From Dactylosporangium fulvum (GTDB lineage: Bacteria > Actinomycetota > Actinomycetes > Mycobacteriales > Micromonosporaceae): a DNA stretch of 64,000 bases. The position numbers were made by a program, and so were the translations under genes. Location of the stretch: the NCBI RefSeq assembly GCF_025137375.1, contig NZ_CP073720.1, positions 2,628,501 to 2,692,500 of the forward strand, written 5' to 3'. Position 1 is the stretch's first letter. Each line of letters opens with the position of its first letter. Positions 8,840-16,585 of the stretch are shown here, in pieces. Under the pieces are notes generated by a model. The model was not told the origin of the DNA. It saw only the letters and a program-made list of their open reading frames with translations, and ran no database searches.

Positions 8840-10234
8840 TCAGGCGCCCATGGCGCGGGCCAGCCTGCGCACGCCCTCCTCGAGGAGGTCCGGCGGCGCG
8901 GCGGCGAACGTCAGGCGCAGATGGGCGCCGTCCGGCTCGGCGGCGAACCACGGGCGGCCCGGGAAGACGACCACCTGTTCCGCGGCCGCCGCCGTGGTCA
9001 CCGCGACGTCGTCGGTCCCTTCGGGGAGGCCGGCCCAGACGTGCATGCCCCCGCGCGGCACGACCTCCGGCAGCAACTCCGGCAGGTGCCGGCGCAGCGC
9101 GTCGAGCAGCGCGTCGCGGCGCACGCGCAGGGCGGTGCGCAGCGCGCGCAGATGACGGGGCCAGGCCGGCGACGTGACCAGGTCGAGCGCGGCCTGCTGC
9201 AGGGGACCGGCGACGAAGAAGTCGTCGAGCACCCGCGCCGAGCGCAGGCGGGCACCCGCGGCGCCACGCGCGCCGATCGCGGCCACCCGCAGGCCCGGCG
9301 CCGCCGACTTGGTGAGCGAGCGCAGATAGACGACGTGCCCGTCCGGGTCGTCGGCGACCAGCGGCGGGGGAGGGTCGCCGTCGATGGTGAGGTCGCGGGC
9401 GTAGTCGTCCTCCAGCAGGAACGCACCGGCCTCCCGCACGGCCTCGAGGGTCGCCGCGCGCCGGTCGCCGGCCAGCGTCGCGCCGTGCGGGTTGGCGTGG
9501 AGCGGCTGGCAGTAGAAGAGGCGGGCACCGGTGCGGCGGAACGCGGCCGAGAGCAGGTCCGGGCGGACCCCGTCGGCGTCGGCCGGGACCGGCACCACCC
9601 GCAGGCCGGCGGCCCGCGCGGCGGCGAGCGCGCCGAGATAGGTCGGCGCCTCGACCAGCACGGCGTCGCCGGGGCTCAGCAGGGCACGGAACGCCGTCGA
9701 CAGCGCCGGCTGCCCGCCGGGGCACACGACCAGGTCGTCGGCGCGCAGCGCGCCGCCGGTGGTGCGGGCGAACCAGGCGCGCAGGTCCTCCCGGCCCTCC
9801 ACCGGGCCGCGCTGCCACGACGCGGGATGGCGGGCCGCGCGGGCGAGTGCCGCGCCGAGGGCCGCCGCCGGCTGGAGGTCCTCGTCGAGGTATCCGCCGG
9901 AGAGCGGGACGCTGCCCGGGCGCGGGACGGCGAGCAGGGCCTGCATCGCGTCCTCGCCGGGCGGCCGGGGACCGAGCGCGATCGACTGCCAGGACAGGTC
10001 CGCGCGCCGTCCGGCGGCCGGCCGCGGCCCGGCCACGAACGTCCCGCGGCCCGGTCGCGCGTCGACGACCCCCTCCGCCACCAGCCGGCGGACCGCCCGC
10101 GCCACGGTCACCGGCGACGCCTGGTGCCGCGCGGTCAGCTCGCGCACGGTCGGCAGCCGGGTGCCGGCGGGGGAGTCCCGCGCCAGCGCTCGGAGATCTT
10201 GGATAACGCGGACGGCTGCGTTATCGTCATTCAT
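8840..10234 (-). CDS. MocR-type GntR regulator with aminotransferase domain
   Basis: The 464-residue product has a GntR winged helix (about residues 1-70; RLPTVRELTARHQASPVTVARAVRRL) joined to a fold-type-I aminotransferase domain. The likely PLP lysine sits in SLTKSAAPGLRV, and GGQPALSTAF and LLEDDY are typical of the fold. MocR proteins sense PLP or an amino compound and control a neighbouring gene. The start ATG (10234) shares bases with the start of the divergent EamA gene, so the exporter is the obvious target. An inverted repeat lies inside the first codons of this gene. Confidence 0.9.
   Translation of the reverse strand: MNDDNAAVRVIQDLRALARDSPAGTRLPTVRELTARHQASPVTVARAVRRLVAEGVVDARPGRGTFVAGPRPAAGRRADLSWQSIALGPRPPGEDAMQALLAVPRPGSVPLSGGYLDEDLQPAAALGAALARAARHPASWQRGPVEGREDLRAWFARTTGGALRADDLVVCPGGQPALSTAFRALLSPGDAVLVEAPTYLGALAAARAAGLRVVPVPADADGVRPDLLSAAFRRTGARLFYCQPLHANPHGATLAGDRRAATLEAVREAGAFLLEDDYARDLTIDGDPPPPLVADDPDGHVVYLRSLTKSAAPGLRVAAIGARGAAGARLRSARVLDDFFVAGPLQQAALDLVTSPAWPRHLRALRTALRVRRDALLDALRRHLPELLPEVVPRGGMHVWAGLPEGTDDVAVTTAAAAEQVVVFPGRPWFAAEPDGAHLRLTFAAAPPDLLEEGVRRLARAMGA
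10202..10225. promoter_or_regulatory. Inverted repeat GATAACGC-N8-GCGTTATC, candidate MocR operator
   Basis: A perfect 8-bp inverted repeat with an 8-base spacer lies 8-31 bp upstream of the EamA start and within codons 4-11 of the MocR gene. Another GATAAC occurs at about 10270. Because the two start codons overlap, any operator must lie inside one of the coding regions, which this does. Confidence 0.5.
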
Positions 10235-11177
10235 GAGAGACAAGGATAGCGCTACCGCATCCCGATGGATAACAGAGCGGGCCGTGACCGGCGCCGCGCT
10301 CGGTGCGCTGGGGGTGCTCGCGTTCAGCATGTCGCTGCCCGCCACGCGGGTCGCGGTCGAGGATCTCGACGCGTGGTTCGTGGCGTTCGGCCGGGCCGTC
10401 GGCGCCGGCCTGCTCGCGGTGGCGTATCTCGCGGTGTCGCGCGCCCCGCGCCCGACCGCCGGCCAGTGGCGGCGGCTCGCCGTGGTCGCGCTGGGCGTGG
10501 TCGCGGGCTTTCCGCTGTTCACCTCCCTCGCGTTGCAGACGCAGACGGCGGCGCATGGCGCGGTGGTCATCGCGGTGCTGCCCGCCGTGACGGCCGGCTT
10601 CGCGGTGCTGCGGGCCGGCGAGCGCCCGTCGCGCGGGTTCTGGCTGGCCGGTGCCGCGGGCCTGGGTGCCGTGCTGACGTTCCTGGTCGCGAGCGGCGCG
10701 GTGCGCGGCGCGGTGGGCCTGGCGGACCTGTACCTGCTGGCGGCCGTCGCGCTGTGCGGCCTCGGGTACGCCGAAGGCGGTGCCCTGGCCCGCGAGCTGG
10801 GCGGCGCGCGGACGATCTGCTGGGCGCTCGTGCTGTCGTTGCCGGTGACGACGGCGATCACGGCGGTCGCCGCGCTCCGGCACCCGCCGCACGCCTCGGC
10901 CGCGGCCTGGACCGGGTTCGGCTACGTGACGCTGGTGTCGATGTTCCTGGGCTTCTTCGCGTGGTACGGCGGCCTGGCGCGCGGCGGCGTGGCCCGCGTC
11001 GGCCAGCTCCAGCTGGCTCAGCCGGTGCTGACGATGGCCTGGTCGGCGGTGCTGCTGGGCGAGGCGGTCCCAGTGGTGGCGGTGGCCGCCGCGGCGGCGG
11101 TGCTGGTGTGCGTGGCGCTGACGCAACGTCTCCGCACGGCGTCCCCTGTTCCGGCGGCCCGGGTCGCACCGCATTGA
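10233..11177 (+). CDS. EamA/DMT-family transporter
   Basis: A 314-residue membrane protein with about ten hydrophobic segments in two homologous halves, as in drug/metabolite exporters of the EamA family. The last segments hold the typical LAQPVLTMAWSAVLLGE sequence. ATG 10233 gives a full N-terminus but has no ribosome site, so the message may be leaderless. GTG codons a little downstream are alternatives. It is divergent from, and probably controlled by, the MocR regulator. The substrate is unknown, though amino-acid-type compounds are common for MocR-linked exporters. Confidence 0.85.
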   Translation: MRDKDSATASRWITERAVTGAALGALGVLAFSMSLPATRVAVEDLDAWFVAFGRAVGAGLLAVAYLAVSRAPRPTAGQWRRLAVVALGVVAGFPLFTSLALQTQTAAHGAVVIAVLPAVTAGFAVLRAGERPSRGFWLAGAAGLGAVLTFLVASGAVRGAVGLADLYLLAAVALCGLGYAEGGALARELGGARTICWALVLSLPVTTAITAVAALRHPPHASAAAWTGFGYVTLVSMFLGFFAWYGGLARGGVARVGQLQLAQPVLTMAWSAVLLGEAVPVVAVAAAAAVLVCVALTQRLRTASPVPAARVAPH

Positions 11178-11269
11178 CCTTGTTGGACGTCCGTGGTCCC
11201 AGCGGAGTCAACCAGGCTAGCCTCCTAGGACGCTAGAGAGGGAGTGGTGGTCGCAGTACGGTCGGAGGG

Positions 11270-11701
11270 GTGCGGATCGCGTTTGCTGCTGACGACTCCA
11301 ACGACACGACCCGGGCCGTTGTCGAGCACATCGTGGCGGGCGGGCACGAGGTGCTCGACCTCAACGCGCCGGACGTGCCCTGGCCCGATCTCGGCACGGC
11401 CGTGGGACACGCCGTCGCCGACGGGCGGGCGGACTTCGGTGTTGTCATGTGCTGGACCGGCACGGGCACGGCGATCGCGGCCAACAAGGTGCCCGGTGCC
11501 GTCGCCGCCGTCGCCTGGGAGCCGTGGATCGCGCGCGGGGCGCGGTTGTGGAACGACGCGAACGTGCTCGCGATGAGTCTCAAGCGGCTGGCGCCCGACG
11601 TCGCCGTCGAAGTGTTGCAGGCGTTTCTCGACGTGCCGGCGCCCGATCCGGACGAGGCCGCGAACATTGCGCTGCTCAAGGCGCCATTGACCAATCCGTG
11701 A
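11270..11701 (+). CDS. RpiB/LacAB-family sugar-phosphate isomerase
   Basis: A 143-residue protein with the family start IAFAADDSND, the catalytic-cysteine loop VMCWTGTGTAIAANK and the NVLAMS motif. Ribose-5-phosphate isomerase B and LacA/LacB interconvert aldo- and keto-sugar phosphates through an enediol. The usual CGTGIG loop reads CWTGTG here, so the substrate may differ from ribose 5-phosphate. GTG 11270 is the only start that keeps the first beta-strand. It is probably a single-gene unit. Confidence 0.8.
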   Translation: MRIAFAADDSNDTTRAVVEHIVAGGHEVLDLNAPDVPWPDLGTAVGHAVADGRADFGVVMCWTGTGTAIAANKVPGAVAAVAWEPWIARGARLWNDANVLAMSLKRLAPDVAVEVLQAFLDVPAPDPDEAANIALLKAPLTNP

Positions 11702-11963
11702 CCTGACAAAGGTTTTTGTGGTGCAACCGGGCAGCCGAGCCCGTGGTCTTTGCACATTGAACGGCGACGCACATCGCCGTCAACGCGAAGCAGCACACCA
11801 CCGGCTCCGTCGGCGTTTCGGCGATCCTCGTGGTGGGCGCGGTGCATGCCCGTGCCCTGTCCACAAAGGAGGGTCCACAGTAGACGTCGGCTGATCCGTG
11901 CTGCCCGCGTCCGAGTTCGGTCTCCGCGGCCAACCAACCGCGGCATCCGGGAAGGTTCGACAC

Positions 11964-13730
11964 GTGAATATGAGAGCGAGCGCGCTGGTGGCCGGCCTGG
12001 CCACGGCGACTCTTGTGCTGTCCGCATGTGGAGGCGGTTCAGACAACGACGATACCAGCAAGGCGAACGGCCAGAAAGGCGGCGGATTCAACGCCGCGCT
12101 GTCCGGTGTGGTCAATCCGTCCGACAAGAAGGGTGGCACGCTCAAGCTCGTCAGCCACGACGACCCGGACTCGTTCGACCCGGTCCGCACCTACTACGCG
12201 TGGGTGTTGAACTTCAGCAAGGGCTACTACGCCCGGACGCTGCTGACCAACGAGGCCAAGCCGGGTGAGGACGGTCTCAAGCTGGTTCCCGACCTGGCGG
12301 CCGAGATGCCGAAGATCGAGGACGGCGGCAAGAAGTACACCTTCACGCTGAAGGACGGTGTCAAGTTCGAGGACGGCTCGCCGATCACCTCGAAGGACAT
12401 CAAGTACGGCATCGAGCGCAACTTCGCGGCCGACGTGCTCTCCGGCGGCCCGCCGTACCTGGCCAAGGTGTTGGACCAGGGCCAGTCGTACCCCGGCCCG
12501 TACAAGGATGCCGACCCGAACAAGCTGGGTCTGAAGTCCGTGCAGACGCCGGACGACAAGACGATCGTCTTCACGCTGAAGGAGCCGCTGAGCGACTTCC
12601 AGTACCTGCTCGCCATGCCCGGCGCGAGCCCGCTGCCGCAGGCGAAGGACAACGGCGCCAAGCACGGTGACAAGCCGTTCTCCTCGGGTCCGTACAAGTT
12701 CCAGTCGTACGACGCCGGCAAGAAGGCCGTCCTCGTCCGCAACGAGCACTGGGACCCGAAGACCGACACCGTGCGCAAGGCCCTGCCGGACCAGATCGAC
12801 CTGACCATCGGCGCCGCGCCGGAGGAGATCGACAACCAGCTGCTTTCCGGTGACGTCGACGTCGACGTCGCGCAGACCGGTGTGCAGCAGGGTGCGCAGC
12901 CGAAGGTCCTGCTGAACGCCGACAAGAAGAAGAACGCGGACACGCCGGTGACCGGCTTCATCCGGTACTTCTCGGTCAGCACCAAGGTCGCCCCGTTCGA
13001 CAACATCCACTGCCGCAAGGCCGTGCAGTACGCGACCGACAAGACCACGATGCAGACCGCTCGTGGTGGCGCGGACGCCGGTGGTGACATCGGCATCAAC
13101 ATGCTGCCGCCGACCCTGGCCGGTCACGACGACTACGACCCGTACAACACCAAGTCGGGCAAGCCGCAGATCGACAAGGCGAAGGAGGAGCTGAAGCTGT
13201 GCGGTAAGCCGGACGGCTTCGAGACCGTGCTCGCGACCCGTAACGCTGGCAAGGAGCCGAAGAGTGCCGAGGCGCTGCAGCAGGCGCTGGCGGCGGTCGG
13301 CATCAAGGCGCGCCTCGACCCGCAGGACGCGTCGCTGTACTTCAGCTCGATCATCGGTTCGCCGTCCAACGTGCACGCCAAGGGCTACGGCCTGATGATG
13401 GCCGGCTGGGGCGCCGACTTCCCGACCGCGTCCGGCTTTCTGCAGGTGCTCGTCGACGGCCGGCTGATCCTGGAGAGCGGCAACAACAACTACGCCGAGC
13501 TCGAGAACAGCGAGATCAACAGCCTGATCGACAAGGCCCGGGCGGAGAGCGACCCGGCGAAGGCCGCGGACATCTGGAAGCAGATCAACCACATCGTCAT
13601 GGACGAGGCCGTCATGGTGCCGTTCGTGTTCGACAAGGCGCTGAACTACCGCAACCCCCGGCTGACCAACGTGTTCGTCACCCAGTACTACGGGATGTAC
13701 GACTTCGGCAGCCTGGGTGTCATGAGCTGA
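11964..13730 (+). CDS. ABC-transporter family 5 (peptide/solute) binding lipoprotein
   Basis: A 588-residue SBP_bac_5 protein. GTG 11964 follows GGAAGG by eight bases, and an ATG two codons later is an alternative. The signal peptide ends in the lipobox LSAC, giving lipidated Cys22. A Gly/Ser/Asn/Asp-rich linker follows, then the mature domain with GGTLKLVSHDDPDSFDP at its start. Such proteins capture oligopeptides, nickel chelates or oligosaccharides outside the membrane. No permease or ATPase genes lie beside it, so it is an orphan binding protein. Lysine codons are unusually frequent (many DKKN/KK runs) compared with its neighbours, suggesting high expression. A hairpin terminator follows. 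Confidence 0.9.
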   Translation: MNMRASALVAGLATATLVLSACGGGSDNDDTSKANGQKGGGFNAALSGVVNPSDKKGGTLKLVSHDDPDSFDPVRTYYAWVLNFSKGYYARTLLTNEAKPGEDGLKLVPDLAAEMPKIEDGGKKYTFTLKDGVKFEDGSPITSKDIKYGIERNFAADVLSGGPPYLAKVLDQGQSYPGPYKDADPNKLGLKSVQTPDDKTIVFTLKEPLSDFQYLLAMPGASPLPQAKDNGAKHGDKPFSSGPYKFQSYDAGKKAVLVRNEHWDPKTDTVRKALPDQIDLTIGAAPEEIDNQLLSGDVDVDVAQTGVQQGAQPKVLLNADKKKNADTPVTGFIRYFSVSTKVAPFDNIHCRKAVQYATDKTTMQTARGGADAGGDIGINMLPPTLAGHDDYDPYNTKSGKPQIDKAKEELKLCGKPDGFETVLATRNAGKEPKSAEALQQALAAVGIKARLDPQDASLYFSSIIGSPSNVHAKGYGLMMAGWGADFPTASGFLQVLVDGRLILESGNNNYAELENSEINSLIDKARAESDPAKAADIWKQINHIVMDEAVMVPFVFDKALNYRNPRLTNVFVTQYYGMYDFGSLGVMS

Positions 13731-13822
13731 CCGCGCGGGTGTTGCCCGGGTCGACGAGGGACTTCCCGGGCATGCGGTGACGCGCGCGGCCGTTCTTCCT
13801 CCTTGGGGCGGCCGCGTGTGTC

Positions 13823-13856
13823 CGGCTCGGATCCGGGACCCGACGGATCCGAGCCG
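13823..13856. terminator. Hairpin terminator between convergent genes
   Basis: CGGCTCGGATCCG pairs perfectly with CGGATCCGAGCCG (13 bp) around an 8-base loop. It lies between the convergent stops of the binding lipoprotein and the baeRF gene. There is no T-tract, as is common in actinomycetes; it can serve both strands. Confidence 0.8.
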
Positions 13857-13888
13857 CATCACCGTTCAGAACATCGGCAGGACGGGGT

Positions 13889-14977
13889 CTAGTACCGCAC
13901 GATCAGCGCGATCCGGCCGTCGGCCGCCAGGTTGCCGTCGCGGACGAAGGTCACGTTGCCGTCGTTGCGGGCCACCATCTCCACGATGTCGTCCACCGCG
14001 TCGTCGACGAGCGTGCCGGGTTCGTCGCGGTGCGGCTCCTGGTCCGGCGGGTGGAGATGGTCGCCGTGGACCCAGGCCGCGCTGTGGAAGCCCTCCTCGA
14101 CGAGCAGGTGCGCGGCGCGCCCCTGGTTGGCGAGGGTCCACACCTCGGCCAGGCCGGCGGCGAACCGGTTCGCGCCGCGGGCCACGTCCAGCGCCTCGAG
14201 CGCCGCCACCTGCTGGATGCTGGTGTGGGCGTCGAGCTGCTGGGCCAGGACGCGGTACACGTCGTGCGGCCCGGCGCGGTCGTAGTTGCCCCGGACGGCG
14301 CCGGCGATCGGCCGGCCCCACTCGTCGGCGAAGAACGCGAGGTACCGCTCCACGCCGAGGACAAAGACGGGCCGCGAGTCCAGCGCGTCGATCTCGGCGA
14401 GGGCCGAGGTGATGTCGCGGAAGAACTGCCGGTGCCGCTCGTCGCGGTGGGCGCTCGGCCGCTGCCCGTAGTCGCGGGGCAGGCCCGTCGTGCCGCCCGG
14501 CCCCTCGTGGGTGAACGGGAAGCCGTGCGAGTGCACCTCGACCAGGTCCGCGCCGTCGCCGCTCCACAGCCGGGTCGGCTGCTCGGACAGCACCAGCGCC
14601 CAGTAGCGGTGCCGCCGGGCCGCGTCGGCGACCACGTCGCGCACCTCGTACGTGTTGCCGACCACCACTCGTTCCTGGACCGGGGAGTCGAGCAGCCGGA
14701 CGTGCACCTGCCCCGGCGACGCGAACAGCGCGAGCCCTTCGCTGACCTGCCGCAGGTCGACGTGCGCGGCGGCCTCGGCGATCTCCTCGTACACCTGGGT
14801 CGCCACCGACTGCGGCACCGCCTCGTCGTCGTCCAGGCGGCGTTTCGCCTCCGACAGCAGGTTGCGCAGCCGGATCGGATCCTGTTGGTTCTCCGGCGGG
14901 GTGCGGTGGGTCGGCATCAGCAGCGAGACCGCCGGATAGCCGCTCGGTGTCAGCCTCGCCAGATCCTTCACCGTCAT
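13889..14977 (-). CDS. baeRF-family protein (release-factor/ribosome-associated fold)
   Basis: This 362-residue protein resembles the bacterial archaeo-eukaryotic release-factor families (baeRF): an N-terminal PAVSLLMPTHRT segment, a middle domain with RYLAFFADEWGRPIAGAVRGNYD, and a C-terminal Rossmann-like part with GFHSAAWVHGDHLHPP and DDAVDDIVEM. These are predicted to act on stalled ribosomes, by analogy with eRF1/Pelota, but function is unproven for most. The start ATG has a weak AGGGGA upstream. Assignment to a particular baeRF subfamily (RF3-like) is tentative. Confidence 0.65.
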   Translation of the reverse strand: MTVKDLARLTPSGYPAVSLLMPTHRTPPENQQDPIRLRNLLSEAKRRLDDDEAVPQSVATQVYEEIAEAAAHVDLRQVSEGLALFASPGQVHVRLLDSPVQERVVVGNTYEVRDVVADAARRHRYWALVLSEQPTRLWSGDGADLVEVHSHGFPFTHEGPGGTTGLPRDYGQRPSAHRDERHRQFFRDITSALAEIDALDSRPVFVLGVERYLAFFADEWGRPIAGAVRGNYDRAGPHDVYRVLAQQLDAHTSIQQVAALEALDVARGANRFAAGLAEVWTLANQGRAAHLLVEEGFHSAAWVHGDHLHPPDQEPHRDEPGTLVDDAVDDIVEMVARNDGNVTFVRDGNLAADGRIALIVRY

Positions 14978-15062
14978 GCGCCCACGGTCCCCCTGCCGCG
15001 CGCCACCAGACTCGCCCGTCCCGAGTGACCTTACGATCCTGACGTGGGCAAAGCATTCGCCG

Positions 15063-15086
15063 GGCCGCCCCTCCGCCGGGGCGGCC
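15063..15086. terminator. GC-rich hairpin in the intergenic region
   Basis: GGCCGCCCC pairs with GGGGCGGCC (9 bp, 6-base loop) between the divergent baeRF and condensation genes. Between divergent promoters it is not an obvious end of a transcript. It could terminate read-through or act in a leader. Confidence 0.4.
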
Positions 15087-15116
15087 CTGCCCAGTCATGG
15101 TCGGGTTGGCACGGTA

Positions 15117-15146
15117 TTGACAGTCGTTGAAATCCGCGGATTCAAT
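15117..15146 (+). promoter_or_regulatory. Candidate promoter with overlapping palindrome before condensation gene
   Basis: TTGACA (15117-15122) is followed after 18 bases by TTCAAT. A near-perfect palindrome, TTGAAATCCGCGGATTCAA (15127-15145, one extra A), fills the spacer and the -10. A repressor bound there would block the promoter of the condensation-DMFase-like unit. Confidence 0.5.
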
Positions 15147-15186
15147 AGGCCCGCCGGAATCACCTCCTGACGAAGGCCGGGCAGCG

Positions 15187-16578
15187 ATGACGGAACGGGT
15201 CTCTGTCGGGTTCACCGGCGGTCGCGGTGGCGTGTGTGGACTGAGCTGGGGTCAGATCGCGATCTGGCGGGCGATCCAGCGTCTCGTCCCCGACGACGCG
15301 AGCCTCAACATGAGCTGGGTGACCGCTCTGGAGGACGAGGGCGTCTCGTTCGGCACGCCGCTCGCCCGGATCACGGACACCGTCGCGTCGGTCATGGCGC
15401 GCCACGAGTCGCTGCGGACGAGGGTCCGGGTCGACGACGTCCACGGCCCGCAGCAGCTGCTCGCCCGTGACGGCACCATCGAGGTGGAGGTCGTCGACGC
15501 CACCCGCGAGACCGCGGCGGCGGCGGCGAAGGAGCTGCAACGCCGGCTCACCGAGCCCGCGTTCGACTACGCCGGCGAGTGGCCGCTGCGGGTCGGCGCG
15601 GTCCGCGTGGACGGGGAGGACGTCGTCACCCACGCCGTCTTCGCCATCTGCCATCTCGTCACCGACCGCGGTGGCCTCACCGCCCTCGTCCGGGACGTCC
15701 TCGCCGCCCTCGCCGGCCGGCCCACCACCGACCCGCCCGACCGGCAGCCGTACGAGCAGGCGCTGCACCAGGCGTCCGAGGCCGGCCGCCGGCAGAGCGA
15801 CAAGGCGCTGCGGTACTGGGCACGCCACCTCGCCGCCGTGCCGCGCGACCGGTTCGGCACGCCCGACGGCCCGCCCCGCTTCGTCAGCGTCACGCTCAGC
15901 TCACCCGCCGGCGACCGGGCGGTGAGTGTCCTCGCCGAGCGGGAGCAGGTCAGCAGCTCCGCCGTCATCCTGGCGGCCGCCGCCTGGCAGTTGGCCCGCC
16001 AGACCGGCGCCCGTGAGAGCGTCCTGCAGGTCATCGTCAGCAACCGGTTCCGCCCCGGGCTCGCCGACTCCGTCGGCCCCGCCTCGCAGGACGGGCTGTG
16101 TGTCGTCGAGGTCGGCGACGACGGCTTCGGGCCGGTGATCGGCCGGGCGATGCGCGCCTCGATGCAGGCGTATCTCCACGCGCAGTACGACCCGGTCGCC
16201 CTCGACACGCTGCTGGCCGACCTCGGCGACGTCGACCTGTCGTGCTCGTTCAACGACCGCCGCTTCGACGCGCAGACCCCAGTCTCGGCCGCCGCCGGGG
16301 TCACCGCCGACGGCATCAGGGCCGCCCTGCCGCACACCACGGTCTCCCGGGAACCGGTCGACCACTACGGCGCCCGCTACTTCCTGCACGTCAACGCCGT
16401 TCCCGGCACGCTGGACCTGACACTGTTCGCCGACACGAGCGTCTTCGACGAGACTAAGGTCGAGGAGCACCTGCGCGGCATCGAGCGGCTGGTCGTGGCC
16501 GAGGCCCTGCGCGTCCTGGACGCCACGGACACCGGGTCCGCGGACACCGAGCCCGCGGCCGCCGAGGCCCCGGTGTAG
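15187..16578 (+). CDS. Stand-alone condensation-domain protein (copy 1)
   Basis: A 463-residue protein with the fold of NRPS condensation domains: GLSWGQIAIW at the start, SVMARHESLRTR, and the active-site region ICHLVTDRGG. The canonical HHxxxDG is changed: the first His is Cys and the Gly is Arg, but the catalytic second His and the Asp remain. VSNRFRP and CSFNDRR are shared with the copies at 37049 and 58155, so these form one family. Free condensation domains make an ester or amide between a carrier-bound acyl group and an amine or alcohol. It is followed after seven bases by the DMFase-like gene, so the two are probably co-translated. Confidence 0.85.
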   Translation: MTERVSVGFTGGRGGVCGLSWGQIAIWRAIQRLVPDDASLNMSWVTALEDEGVSFGTPLARITDTVASVMARHESLRTRVRVDDVHGPQQLLARDGTIEVEVVDATRETAAAAAKELQRRLTEPAFDYAGEWPLRVGAVRVDGEDVVTHAVFAICHLVTDRGGLTALVRDVLAALAGRPTTDPPDRQPYEQALHQASEAGRRQSDKALRYWARHLAAVPRDRFGTPDGPPRFVSVTLSSPAGDRAVSVLAEREQVSSSAVILAAAAWQLARQTGARESVLQVIVSNRFRPGLADSVGPASQDGLCVVEVGDDGFGPVIGRAMRASMQAYLHAQYDPVALDTLLADLGDVDLSCSFNDRRFDAQTPVSAAAGVTADGIRAALPHTTVSREPVDHYGARYFLHVNAVPGTLDLTLFADTSVFDETKVEEHLRGIERLVVAEALRVLDATDTGSADTEPAAAEAPV

Positions 16579-16585
16579 CCGGCCG

